Shown: piece by piece, positions 35,082 to 43,311 of the stretch
How the letters are laid out: each line of letters starts with the position of its first letter
How positions within the stretch are numbered: the stretch's first letter is position 1
Assembly (NCBI RefSeq): GCF_045310675.1
Contig: NZ_JBJHZZ010000006.1
Location: 86,899 to 150,898 of the forward strand
DNA: 64,000 nucleotides
From: Clostridium_AT stratigraminis
GTDB lineage: Bacteria > Bacillota > Clostridia > Clostridiales > Clostridiaceae
Direction: 5' to 3'
The notes under the pieces: model-generated
Told to the model about the DNA's origin: nothing
What the model saw: the letters and a program-made list of their open reading frames with translations, nothing else
The model's database searches: none
Program-made: the position numbers and the translations under genes

Positions 35082-35372
35082 TTATGGTAATTCTATTTTA
35101 GGCTTTTTCTCAGATTTTTTATACAGTACAATTTTACTTCCAATAGCCTGTATTCCTTCACAGCCAATTGCCTTACAAATTATATCTGAGGCTTCTCTAG
35201 TATCATAGCCGCTATTACTTAAAACCTTTATTTTAATTAGCTCTCTAGCTTCTAAGGCGTCCTTCAGTTGTTTTAGAAATGCCTCTTCTATGCCACCTTT
35301 TCCAATTTGAAATAAAGGCTCAAGACCATTCGAAAGTGATCTTAAAAAGCTTCGTTGTTTACTTGTTATCAT
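35082..35372 (-). CDS. yhbY: YhbY family ribosome-assembly RNA-binding protein
   Basis: 96-residue CRM-domain protein. It starts ITSKQRSFLRSLSNGLEPLFQIGKGG and includes LIKIKVLSNSGYDTRE and QAIGSKIVLYKK. The GKGG loop is the RNA-contact signature. The protein binds pre-50S particles. It lies 27 bases after obg, which also acts in 50S assembly. Confidence 0.93.
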   Translation of the reverse strand: MITSKQRSFLRSLSNGLEPLFQIGKGGIEEAFLKQLKDALEARELIKIKVLSNSGYDTREASDIICKAIGCEGIQAIGSKIVLYKKSEKKPKIELP

Positions 35373-35399
35373 ATATACTCTCCTTCACAAACCTTGATA

Positions 35400-36674
35400 C
35401 TATATTAAAAACTCAAATTCAAAATCATTGAGTCTTACTGTATCTCCATCTTGAATTCCCATGTTCTTCAATTCATCAAGGATGCCTTTGTTTCTAAGAA
35501 CCTTATGAAAATATTTAAGGGACTCAGAGTCATTTACATTTACACTTGCAAGAAGCCTATCAACAAAGCTTCCTAAAACCACATAAACTCCATCTTCCAC
35601 TCTTATTTCATAAGTAAAGTGCTTTTCTTCAGGAACATATTTATCTTCTTCTTTAATCTCAAGATCAGTGATTGGTATTGTACTGAGAACCCTAGCTGCC
35701 TCCTTTAGAAGCTCATTTACACCAGTATTAGTAGCTGCAGATATCTTAAATACCTTACTATATCCAAGCCTCTTAACCTTATTTTCGAAACTTATAAAGG
35801 CTTCATCATCAAAGAGCATATCACTTTTATTTGCTGCTACTATTTGTGGTCTATCCCAAAGCTTTACGCTGTATCTCTTTAATTCCTCATTTATCTTTAA
35901 AAAGTCTTCAAATGGATCTCTTCCTTCAACTCCAGAAATATCAACTATATGTATTAATACTCTGGTTCTTTCAATATGCCTTAAAAAGTCAAGTCCAAGG
36001 CCTACACCTTCAGCTGCACCTTCAATAATTCCAGGAATATCAGCCATTACAAAGCTTGTAACTCCAGGAACATCTACAACTCCTAAATTTGGTTTTAAAG
36101 TTGTAAAATGATAATTAGCTATTTTAGGTCTTGCCTTTGATGCTACTGATAAAAGAGTAGACTTACCTACATTAGGAAATCCAAGTAAACCCACATCAGC
36201 TAGTAATTTAAGCTCTAGTTCAATATTTCTTTCTTCTCCAGGCATACCAGGTTCTGCAAAATTAGGAGCCTGTCTTGTTGAGGTTGCAAAATTAGAATTG
36301 CCTTTGCCTCCCTTGCCGCCTTTTGCTACCACAAATTTATCACCTTCATGGGATAAGTCAGCCATTATCTTATTGGTTTCAATATCTCTTACTATTGTGC
36401 CCATAGGAACATTTATATGTAAGCTTTCTCCATTTTTCCCGAAACAGTTTGTTCCGGACCCACTTCCACCATTTTGCGCAGCATACTTCTTTTTATAGGT
36501 AAAGTCCAATAAAGTAGTCATATTAGAATCAACTTCTAATACAACATCTCCGCCCTTTCCTCCATTTCCACCATCAGGTCCGCCTAGAGGAATATATTTT
36601 TCTCTTCTAAAGGATACTGCTCCGTTACCGCCATCTCCTGATTTTACATAAATTTTTGCTCTATCAATGAACAT
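35400..36674 (-). CDS. obgE: GTPase Obg (ribosome assembly)
   Basis: 424 residues from ATG 36674, which has AAGAGGTG 6 bases upstream. The glycine-rich Obg fold (about 1-158: GGDGGNGAVSFRREKYIPLGG) is followed by the G domain with GFPNVGKSTLLSV, a DIPGIIEGAAEGVGLG switch and ANKSDML. The C-terminal OCT domain extends from about 345. Obg acts in late 50S assembly and stress responses. The frame is open 24 codons further upstream, but that extension has no Obg-like sequence. Palindromic repeat A copy 2 lies 75 bases upstream of the start. Confidence 0.96.
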   Translation of the reverse strand: MFIDRAKIYVKSGDGGNGAVSFRREKYIPLGGPDGGNGGKGGDVVLEVDSNMTTLLDFTYKKKYAAQNGGSGSGTNCFGKNGESLHINVPMGTIVRDIETNKIMADLSHEGDKFVVAKGGKGGKGNSNFATSTRQAPNFAEPGMPGEERNIELELKLLADVGLLGFPNVGKSTLLSVASKARPKIANYHFTTLKPNLGVVDVPGVTSFVMADIPGIIEGAAEGVGLGLDFLRHIERTRVLIHIVDISGVEGRDPFEDFLKINEELKRYSVKLWDRPQIVAANKSDMLFDDEAFISFENKVKRLGYSKVFKISAATNTGVNELLKEAARVLSTIPITDLEIKEEDKYVPEEKHFTYEIRVEDGVYVVLGSFVDRLLASVNVNDSESLKYFHKVLRNKGILDELKNMGIQDGDTVRLNDFEFEFLI

Positions 36675-36749
36675 AATCTTCACCTCTTTTAAACCATTTT
36701 TCAATTTTATATCAATAACCATAAGGTTAGTTTTTTCCATTTTCATATA

Positions 36750-36847
36750 TACAATACGAAAGTTCTAATACATTAATGATCTCCTAAAAATCCTTGAAGA
36801 TTGGATATTTTATGACATCATTAATGTAAGAACCTTATTGTATTGTA
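36750..36847. repeat. 98-bp palindromic repeat A, copy 2
   Basis: Same length and orientation as the copy at 2857-2954, with an identical 35-base centre (36783-36817). The paired arms read TTAATGATCTC / GACATCATTAA, against TTAGTTATGTC / GACATAACTAA in copy 1. The changes on both sides keep the pairing. It lies between the rpmA terminator and obg, 75 bases from the obg start. Confidence 0.85.
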
Positions 36848-36946
36848 TATATTATAAACTAAATTATTAATTTTATCGAAAATGGTGAAATATACTTTAT
36901 CATTTTCTTTATAATTCTTTCATAACCTAGAACATAAGGCCTTAAA

Positions 36947-36970
36947 AAAAGCACCCTAATGGGTGCTTTT
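36947..36970 (-). terminator. Terminator after rpmA
   Basis: Perfect stem AAAAGCACCC / GGGTGCTTTT with a TAAT loop, 4 bases after the rpmA stop and followed by more T on the minus strand. It closes the rplU-prp-rpmA operon and implies a separate promoter for obg. Confidence 0.92.
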
Positions 36971-36974
36971 ATCA

Positions 36975-37277
36975 TTACTCAGCAATTTGAGTTTCTACCT
37001 CAAGAGGATAAACACTCGCTTTTTTCTTGTCTCTGCCGAATCTTTCATATTTAACGATACCATCTGCTTTTGCGAAAAGAGTATCATCGCTTCCTCTACC
37101 AACATTTTCACCTGGGTGAAGCTTAGTTCCTCTTTGTCTAACTAATATATTTCCTGCAAGAACAAATTGTCCATCTGCACATTTAACACCAAGTCTCTTG
37201 GATTCACTGTCTCTACCGTTTCTTGAGCTACCTACTCCTTTTTTATGAGCAAATAACTGAAGGTTCATAACTAGCAT
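36975..37277 (-). CDS. rpmA: 50S ribosomal protein L27 (precursor with cleavable N terminus)
   Basis: 100-residue L27. The N-terminal MLVMNLQLFAHKKG is the Firmicute-type extension that the protease Prp removes before the conserved AHKKGVGSSRNGRDSE sequence. The mature N terminus reaches the peptidyl-transferase centre. AGGAGG lies 9-10 bases before ATG 37277. The protease gene is immediately upstream with a 4-base gap. Confidence 0.96.
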   Translation of the reverse strand: MLVMNLQLFAHKKGVGSSRNGRDSESKRLGVKCADGQFVLAGNILVRQRGTKLHPGENVGRGSDDTLFAKADGIVKYERFGRDKKKASVYPLEVETQIAE

Positions 37278-37281
37278 TGTA

Positions 37282-37608
37282 CTACACCTCCTCTAACACT
37301 ACGTTTATATATTCATTATAATTAATTTCTATGTTTTTAAGTCCTAAAAGCATAGTTTCTAACAGTACCTGAGAGCTTTCTATTTCTTTAATAGTGAGCT
37401 TACTTAAGTCTAAGCTTAAGAATCCATCTTCAATTCCTACGATAGGCTTAATTTTTAAGATTTCTGTAATTCCGTTTGCAATTGTTATAGAAACAGCTGA
37501 AACAGCACTACAAACCATATCATAACCATCATTAGAAGCTTCAGCATGACCGCTTAGCTTTACAGATACTATTTTCCCGCATTTTTTACTAAACCTTGCA
37601 TTAATCAT
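37282..37608 (-). CDS. prp: Ribosomal-processing cysteine protease Prp
   Basis: 108-residue Prp (YsxB). The catalytic His21 in LSGHAEA and Cys33 in DMVCSAVSAV form the expected pair. It cleaves the N-terminal extension of L27 after the LF or FF motif, which is present in the adjacent rpmA product. The order rplU-prp-rpmA is invariant in Firmicutes, with gaps here of 3 and 4 bases. Confidence 0.95.
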   Translation of the reverse strand: MINARFSKKCGKIVSVKLSGHAEASNDGYDMVCSAVSAVSITIANGITEILKIKPIVGIEDGFLSLDLSKLTIKEIESSQVLLETMLLGLKNIEINYNEYINVVLEEV

Positions 37609-37611
37609 GGC

Positions 37612-37923
37612 TTATGCGTTTATTTTTTCAATTTGAAGCTTTGTAAATGGTTGTCTATGTCCTTGCTTTCTTCTATAGTCTTTCTTTCTCTTATACTTGA
37701 AAACTATAACCTTCTTAGCTTTACCTTGTGCTAGAACCTTAGCAACAACATTTGCTCCTTCAACTACAGGCTTACCAACTACTAAACCATCTTCCTTACC
37801 AACTGCAAGAACGTTTCCTAATTCTACTGTTCCATCAACTTCAGCAGTTAACTTTTCAACGTAGATTACGTCTCCTTCTTTAACTTGGTATTGTTTTCCT
37901 CCAGTAGCTATGATTGCGTACAT
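37612..37923 (-). CDS. rplU: 50S ribosomal protein L21
   Basis: 103-residue L21 starting MYAIIATGGKQYQVKEGD, with KKVIVFKYKRKKDYRRKQGHRQ near the end (split here by position, about 70-95). ATG 37923 has GAGGAGG 8 bases upstream. An apparent longer frame to 38010 is the untranslated L21 leader and not protein. It is the first gene of the rplU-prp-rpmA operon. Confidence 0.96.
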   Translation of the reverse strand: MYAIIATGGKQYQVKEGDVIYVEKLTAEVDGTVELGNVLAVGKEDGLVVGKPVVEGANVVAKVLAQGKAKKVIVFKYKRKKDYRRKQGHRQPFTKLQIEKINA

Positions 37924-37932
37924 TAAAAACAC

Positions 37933-38008
37933 CTCCTCAAACCAGTCTCGCCATCTCAGGTACACAAAAATGTGATTTAAAACCCTATGTGTGCGGTCTA
38001 CAAATGCC
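37933..38008 (-). ncRNA. L21 leader (ribosomal-protein autoregulatory RNA)
   Basis: The leader before rplU contains GACCGCACACATAGGG and TACCTGAGATGGCGAGACTG on the minus strand, the conserved segments of the Firmicute L21 leader family. It ends close to the AGGAGG of rplU. In that family the leader is thought to sense free L21. No separate terminator is obvious, so control may act on translation. Confidence 0.85.
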
Positions 38009-38043
38009 ATTGTAACATAGGATTATATTTTTGTAAAGAAGCT

Positions 38044-39486
38044 TTATCCATATATCTTAAACTTTTGCATTTTCTCCACTTCACTTGAAAAGATTAAGGG
38101 TTCTACTTTTATAAAATCCTTATTTTGAATATAACTTAGAAACACCTTTTTATTCTGAGCTTTTATACTATTAATAAAGCATTCTATATCCTTATTAATC
38201 TCTTCATTATATGAAGCACTTAATTCAATATAAATGTTATCTATATTAAGGCTGTTATCTATTTTAAATATTTCATTTCTTATAAGCTCTGTCATATAAG
38301 AAAACTTAAGCTTTTTACCTTTACCACTGCATTTCTCACAGTCTTCTTCTAGATATTCAAGTATCGGCCTTCCAATTCTTTTTCTTGCAATTTGAATTAA
38401 GTTTAATTCTGTAAAATTATAAACTACAGTTTTATTTTTATCATTTTCAAAGGCTTTTTTAAGAACGGTAAACACTGCCTCTTTATAGGTTCCGTTAGTC
38501 ATATCTATAAAATCCACTATGATTATACCAGAAAGATTTCTAAGTTTAATTTGTTTTCCTATTTCATAAGCTGCTTCTAAATTAGTTTCATAGACTGTTT
38601 TTTCTATGCTGCTGCTCTTTATATTCTTCCCTGAATTTACATCTATAACATACATGCCTTCTGTTTTATCAATGACTATAAAACCTCCGTTTTTAAGAAA
38701 TACTCTGCTGTTTCTTAAGGATAATATCTCCTTCTCTATTCCACAGTAATCAAATAGCGTTCTGTTTTCCTCATATAGCTCTACTGTGCACTGAACATCT
38801 GTATTATGTTTTAGCATATCTTTTATGTATTTATAGTCCTTTTCATTGTTGATAATTATTTTATCTGTTTCAAGGTCTAGTTTATCCCTAAGCACCTTAT
38901 CAAGAATACCTTCTCCTCCATATAAAAGCTTAGGTTTACTGCTTAAATTAAAGTCATTTAATATATTATTATAAAGTATTAAAAGCCTTTCAATTTCTTC
39001 TCTTATACTGTTTATTGATACTTTTTCAGCATTTGTTCTAATTTTTAAACCAAGATCTTTGTGTGCAGGAATATTATCTAAAACTGATTTTTTAAATTCT
39101 TCACTTTGAATTTTACCGGAAAATCTTATTTCCTTATATAGCGTTTCAAGCACAACGTATCTTCCAGGTATTGAAAAAGCATTAGTTACCTTAGGCCCCT
39201 TATCTCCGATTCCCTCTTTTAAAACTTCAACAACAAGTTCATCATTTTTCTTTAAATTAGTGTTATTAAATTTTCTATCTAAATACATGTAGCAATTTCT
39301 ACCAAAACCAATATCTATAAAGGCGCACTTTATTGCAGGTACAATGTTTTTTACTATACCTCTATAAATTTCACCCTGTTTCGGCTCATTATTTTCTTCC
39401 TCTATATAACATTCTTCAAGTTTACCCCGGTTTCTTATTGCTATTCTTAAGAGCCTCTCTCTTCTTTCTATAAATAATTCCTTCAT
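38044..39486 (-). CDS. rng: Ribonuclease E/G family endoribonuclease
   Basis: 480-residue RNase G/E. An N-terminal S1 domain (about 35-105) precedes the catalytic domain with the metal-binding aspartates in MYVIDVNSGK and IIIVDFIDM, and the zinc-link CEKCSGKGK near residue 398. There is no long C-terminal scaffold, so it is RNase G-like in size. It matures or decays RNA. It lies between the radical SAM-linked pair and rplU, as in other Clostridia. Confidence 0.92.
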   Translation of the reverse strand: MKELFIERRERLLRIAIRNRGKLEECYIEEENNEPKQGEIYRGIVKNIVPAIKCAFIDIGFGRNCYMYLDRKFNNTNLKKNDELVVEVLKEGIGDKGPKVTNAFSIPGRYVVLETLYKEIRFSGKIQSEEFKKSVLDNIPAHKDLGLKIRTNAEKVSINSIREEIERLLILYNNILNDFNLSSKPKLLYGGEGILDKVLRDKLDLETDKIIINNEKDYKYIKDMLKHNTDVQCTVELYEENRTLFDYCGIEKEILSLRNSRVFLKNGGFIVIDKTEGMYVIDVNSGKNIKSSSIEKTVYETNLEAAYEIGKQIKLRNLSGIIIVDFIDMTNGTYKEAVFTVLKKAFENDKNKTVVYNFTELNLIQIARKRIGRPILEYLEEDCEKCSGKGKKLKFSYMTELIRNEIFKIDNSLNIDNIYIELSASYNEEINKDIECFINSIKAQNKKVFLSYIQNKDFIKVEPLIFSSEVEKMQKFKIYG

Positions 39487-39504
39487 TTAAGCACCTTCTT
39501 TTAT

Positions 39505-39540
39505 AAGAAAAGGAATTACCCTTGTGTAATTCCTTTTCTT
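39505..39540 (-). terminator. Hairpin between the DUF2344 gene and rng
   Basis: Perfect 15-pair stem AAGAAAAGGAATTAC / GTAATTCCTTTTCTT with a 6-base loop. The A/T-rich stem ends in T-rich sequence on the minus strand. It may act as a terminator or a readthrough attenuator before rng. Confidence 0.75.
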
Positions 39541-39556
39541 AATATTTCAAGATATT

Positions 39557-40279
39557 TTACTTAGAAGCAGCACGTATATAATCATAGAGTGAAATTATTT
39601 CATCATTATTTTTTATATACATTTCTTCTCTTCTAATATCTTTAAAAGCCTCTAAATCTGCAGAAGTTGTATTTTTTAATATATATTCAGCTAAGAGCTC
39701 AGCCGATAAGTTTTCTCTGCTTCCACAAGCTATAGTTGTAGTAATAATTAGCTTTTTGTCTGAAATTTCATAGATTAAAGCCTTTATATAATCCCTCAGA
39801 TTTATGAATTTTTCTCCGCTCTTACTTTTTTTAATCATACCCCATTCTTTCTCATCTATTAAATTTTTTAGTTCAGACGAAAGTATGGAGGTATCATTAT
39901 ACCTTAAAGAAATTACATATTTTGCAGCATCAATAAGTGCCATTGCCTGAGGAATTTTCTTTTGATTTACTAAATCTTTTACTTTAATAGCCTCTATTAA
40001 CTTAACACCTTCTGGAGCATTTTTATTAAAGACTTCCTTAATATAGGATGTAGCTACCTCCTCAGTTAAAACTATATCCATATAGTCTCCTGTAGAATAC
40101 ATTCCTACAGCTAGAGGCTGAGCAAGAGATATAGCCATATGTGGATTAAAGCCCCTAGAATATTCAATTGGAAGTGCAGCTCTTCTAATTACCCTTTGAA
40201 TGGTCCTCATTAAATCCAAATGTGATACAAATTTTATTTGGCTTTCCTTACTGAACTTTATTAAATAACGCACCTTCAA
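39557..40279 (-). CDS. TIGR03936 family radical SAM-linked protein (DUF2344)
   Basis: 240 residues. The N terminus KVRYLIKFSKESQIKFVSHLDLMRTIQRVIRRAALP followed by SRGFNPHMAISLAQPLAVG (described here in two parts) is diagnostic of the DUF2344 family. It has no cysteine cluster. It is always found beside a B12-domain radical SAM enzyme, and here it overlaps that gene's 3' end by 32 bases. Its reaction is unknown; an RNA or tRNA modification role has been suggested from its neighbours. Confidence 0.92.
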   Translation of the reverse strand: MKVRYLIKFSKESQIKFVSHLDLMRTIQRVIRRAALPIEYSRGFNPHMAISLAQPLAVGMYSTGDYMDIVLTEEVATSYIKEVFNKNAPEGVKLIEAIKVKDLVNQKKIPQAMALIDAAKYVISLRYNDTSILSSELKNLIDEKEWGMIKKSKSGEKFINLRDYIKALIYEISDKKLIITTTIACGSRENLSAELLAEYILKNTTSADLEAFKDIRREEMYIKNNDEIISLYDYIRAASK

Positions 40280-42107
40280 AGCACTTCCCTTCTCTAAAGT
40301 TTACATTGACACCACAATTTGTGCACCCAAGTCTGCAATCTGGTGTAAGCATGCCTGATTTAGCCTTTTCATTTTCATTGATTAAGAATCTCTTATGGAT
40401 GCCGATATCAATAAAGTCCCAAGGAAGTACTTCATCATAGCTTCGTTCCCTATAGGCATAAAATTCTCCATTAACATTACACTCTTCCATTGCTTCTTTC
40501 CAAAATTCAAAGTTAAAGTAATCAGACCAGCCATCAAATTTGGCACCCTTTTCAAAAGCCTTAATAAGCACCTCACAAAGCCTTCTATCGCCTCTTGCAA
40601 ATATAGCCTCCATATAGCTTACTATGGATTCATGCCAATTATAGCTTATAGCTCTGCTTTTTATTGAATCTTTAATATCCCATATCTTTTCCTTTACAGC
40701 TTCCATTTTATCCTGTGGTGCCCACTGAAATGGAGTAAAAGGTTTCGGAACGAAAATTGAAGTGCTTAATGTTACCTTAAGTCCCTTATTTCTTATGTTT
40801 TTAGGAATTTTATAATACTCATCTACTACTTTTTCGCCAAGCTCAGCAATTCCTTTAACATCCTCAAGGTTTTCATAGGGAAGCCCTATCATAAAGTATA
40901 ATTTTATGGTTGACCATCCTGCTTCAAAGGCACTCTTAACTGAATTAATTAAGTTTTCCTCCGTTACGCCCTTATTTATAACATCCCTCATCCTTTGTGA
41001 TCCAGCTTCAGGAGCAAAGGTAAGGCCAGTTTTTCTAACCTTTTGAATCTCTTTAATTAAATCTACTGAAAAAGAATCTATTCTAAGGGACGGCAATGAT
41101 ACTCCAATATTTTTTTCTTTATATTTCAACACCATAGATTGAATTAAGTTTTCAATATCAGAATAATCACAAATGCTTAAGGAAGTAAGTGATACTTCTT
41201 CATAACCAGTATTGTTAATTAAATCCTCCACTTGTTCCATAAGCTTTGAGGTTGTTTTTTCTCTTACTGGTCTATAAATCATTCCTGCCTGACAAAATCT
41301 GCAGCCTCTAGTACATCCCCTAAAGGTTTCTAGCATGATTCTATCGTGGACAATATCTGTATATGGAACTATTAGTTTATCTGGAAATATGTTATTATCT
41401 AAATTGGTTATTATTCTCTTCTTAACCTTTGAAGGTACATCTTCATATAAGGGCTTAAATTCTTTTATTGTCCCGTCAATATTGTAGGTAACATTATAGA
41501 GACTCGGCACATATACCCCTTGAATTTTTGAAGCTGCCCTTAAAAACTCATCTTTACTTCTAGCTTTATAATTTTTATATAAATCAAGAATTTCATGAAT
41601 AATTTCTTCACCCTCACCTATTACAAAAATATCTGCAATGTCATAGAGGGGCTCTGGATTATAGGCACAGGGACCTCCGCACATAATTATAGGATAACTG
41701 TCATCTCTTTTAGAAGCTCTAACAGGTATACCTGACAAGCTCAGCATATTTAAAATATTAGTATAGCTCATTTCATATTGAAGGGTGAACCCCAGAAAAT
41801 CAAAATCTATTAGAGGATCTTTAGTTTCTAAGGTAGAAAGTGCTATATTATTTTCGCTCATAAGCTTTTCCATATCTGGCCATGGTGCAAAAGCTCTTTC
41901 ACAATAAGTATCTTCTCTTTCATTTAAAACATAATATAGAATTTTACTTCCTAAATGGGACATTCCTACCTCATATACATCTGGAAAGCAAAAGGCATAT
42001 CTTATATCGACTTTATTTTTATCTTTATTATAAGAATTAAATTCGCCACCAATATATCTAGCAGGTTTTTCAACCTTATATAATATATCATCAGTTATCT
42101 TATTCAT
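40248..42107 (-). CDS. TIGR03960 family B12-binding-domain radical SAM protein
   Basis: 619 residues from ATG 42107, preceded by AAAAAGGAGG. The N-terminal region resembles a cobalamin-binding domain. The radical SAM motif CTRGCRFCQ follows at C265, C269 and C272, and a second cysteine group CRLGCTNCG lies near the C terminus. It partners with the DUF2344 protein encoded downstream. The reaction is unknown. An in-frame ATG at 42185 lies inside the hairpin array of the leader with its own AGGAGG. It would add 26 residues, so a second, weak start is possible. Confidence 0.92.
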   Translation of the reverse strand: MNKITDDILYKVEKPARYIGGEFNSYNKDKNKVDIRYAFCFPDVYEVGMSHLGSKILYYVLNEREDTYCERAFAPWPDMEKLMSENNIALSTLETKDPLIDFDFLGFTLQYEMSYTNILNMLSLSGIPVRASKRDDSYPIIMCGGPCAYNPEPLYDIADIFVIGEGEEIIHEILDLYKNYKARSKDEFLRAASKIQGVYVPSLYNVTYNIDGTIKEFKPLYEDVPSKVKKRIITNLDNNIFPDKLIVPYTDIVHDRIMLETFRGCTRGCRFCQAGMIYRPVREKTTSKLMEQVEDLINNTGYEEVSLTSLSICDYSDIENLIQSMVLKYKEKNIGVSLPSLRIDSFSVDLIKEIQKVRKTGLTFAPEAGSQRMRDVINKGVTEENLINSVKSAFEAGWSTIKLYFMIGLPYENLEDVKGIAELGEKVVDEYYKIPKNIRNKGLKVTLSTSIFVPKPFTPFQWAPQDKMEAVKEKIWDIKDSIKSRAISYNWHESIVSYMEAIFARGDRRLCEVLIKAFEKGAKFDGWSDYFNFEFWKEAMEECNVNGEFYAYRERSYDEVLPWDFIDIGIHKRFLINENEKAKSGMLTPDCRLGCTNCGVNVNFREGKCFEGALFNKVQ

Positions 42108-42120
42108 TAGTTTTCCTCCT

Positions 42121-42357
42121 TTTTGTCGGAACACTGAGCAATTAAGCCCTCTCGCTCCGCTCGATAATTGCTCGTAAATGTCCATTTAGGACATTTACCT
42201 CCTTTTTGTGGTCACACTGAGTAGTTTAAGACTACTCGCTCCCGCTCGCAACACTGGGTAGTCTAGCTTGCCGATTACTCATCGGCAGACTACCCGTAGA
42301 AGCCCATTTAGGGCTTCTACCTCGTTAAAGCACATTTAGGGCTTTAACCTCCTAAAA
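42121..42357 (-). repeat. Array of six hairpins with duplicated Shine-Dalgarno sites upstream of the TIGR03960 gene
   Basis: GC-rich leader DNA in an AT-rich genome. Three 25-base hairpins (42174-42198, 42296-42320, 42324-42348) share a 5-base loop (TAAAT on the minus strand) and 10-base arms, but the arms differ: GTAAATGTCC, GTAGAAGCCC and GTTAAAGCCC. Between them are larger hairpins (42136-42173, 42219-42237, 42256-42295), some around CGAGCGGGAGCGAG. On the minus strand CAGTGT..ACAAAAAGGAGG occurs twice and a third AGGAGG is further upstream. The 25-base hairpin at 42296 is identical to one at 44262. Confidence 0.85.
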
Positions 42358-42427
42358 AATCATCTTACATTATTATAAACCGACAATATATTTTAGCATA
42401 TTTTTATAATAATAAAAAGCTTCCCTT

Positions 42428-43282
42428 CTAAATGTTTTCTTCTCTTATTTCTATAAATTCTTCTACTGCAATATTACCATAATGCTTTAAGGCTTCTACT
42501 AATTCTTCTTCGTATATTATATCCATTACCTTCATTTCATTATCTAGAACAGTAAGTATGTTATATTTATTCTTATCTACTATACTTAAAGCAGTTAAAA
42601 GATCCCACTTTATATGGATTGAAATGCTTTTATTTTCAATATAGCCATTTTTTAAAAATTTATATCTCTTCTTTACTATATCTCCCATTATTATATAGAC
42701 TATCCTCCTTTTTTCCTTCCTTGAAGCGTAGATTATAAAAATTGAAATAATAATAAGATTTATATTAATAATAGAAAACTTTAATAAAACAATAAATGCA
42801 GCTAAGATTAATATACCTAGTGCCATGCTTATTTTAATGCACAATTCATTAGCCCGCCTGTAAATGGTTCTATAAATAAGAAGCGACCTTAATACTCTTC
42901 CCCCATCTAGGGGAAATGCTGGTATTAGGTTAATAAGTGCAATTGATAAATTCCCCTGCATTAAAATATAAATGTACTCACTTGGATACATAATATAAAT
43001 TTTATATAAAGCAAGGAAGGCAATAAGATTAATGAAAGGTGCAGATAGTGAAATGATTATATCTTCTCTTGGAGAAGCTTCGTCTAAATCCTTAAGAGAT
43101 AATCTAGTTCCAATAGGCAGGATTTCTATATCAAAGCCTGAAAAACCTAAAATAAGTGCAGTGATATAATGAACAATTTCATGGAAAAATACAATTAAAA
43201 AGGCCAGTAATAATTGACCTTTAAAGCCTATAAAAAATAGGAATAATATATATGGAATAAAGAACTTATTAATCCTAAACAA
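42428..43282 (-). CDS. spoIVFB: Site-2 protease SpoIVFB (M50 family)
   Basis: 284-residue membrane metalloprotease. The zinc motif H34-E-I-V-H38 lies in a transmembrane helix. The second motif NLIPAFPLDGGRV places the third metal ligand at Asp126. A C-terminal soluble region, probably a CBS-like domain, follows. In sporulation it cleaves pro-sigma-K in the mother-cell membrane. It lies 29 bases after spoIVFA, its inhibitor and partner, as in Bacillus. Confidence 0.92.
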   Translation of the reverse strand: MFRINKFFIPYILFLFFIGFKGQLLLAFLIVFFHEIVHYITALILGFSGFDIEILPIGTRLSLKDLDEASPREDIIISLSAPFINLIAFLALYKIYIMYPSEYIYILMQGNLSIALINLIPAFPLDGGRVLRSLLIYRTIYRRANELCIKISMALGILILAAFIVLLKFSIININLIIISIFIIYASRKEKRRIVYIIMGDIVKKRYKFLKNGYIENKSISIHIKWDLLTALSIVDKNKYNILTVLDNEMKVMDIIYEEELVEALKHYGNIAVEEFIEIREENI

Positions 43283-43311
43283 AAACTGCCTCCATAAAAT
43301 TAATGCAACAT

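Noticed and set aside
35668..36111. 147-codon plus-strand open frame opposite obg.
   Set aside because: Antisense shadow of the Obg G domain. Composition is Ser/Leu-rich as expected for an antisense frame.
37924..38010. N-terminal extension of L21.
   Set aside because: It matches the conserved L21 leader RNA, and the true ATG at 37923 follows a strong AGGAGG.
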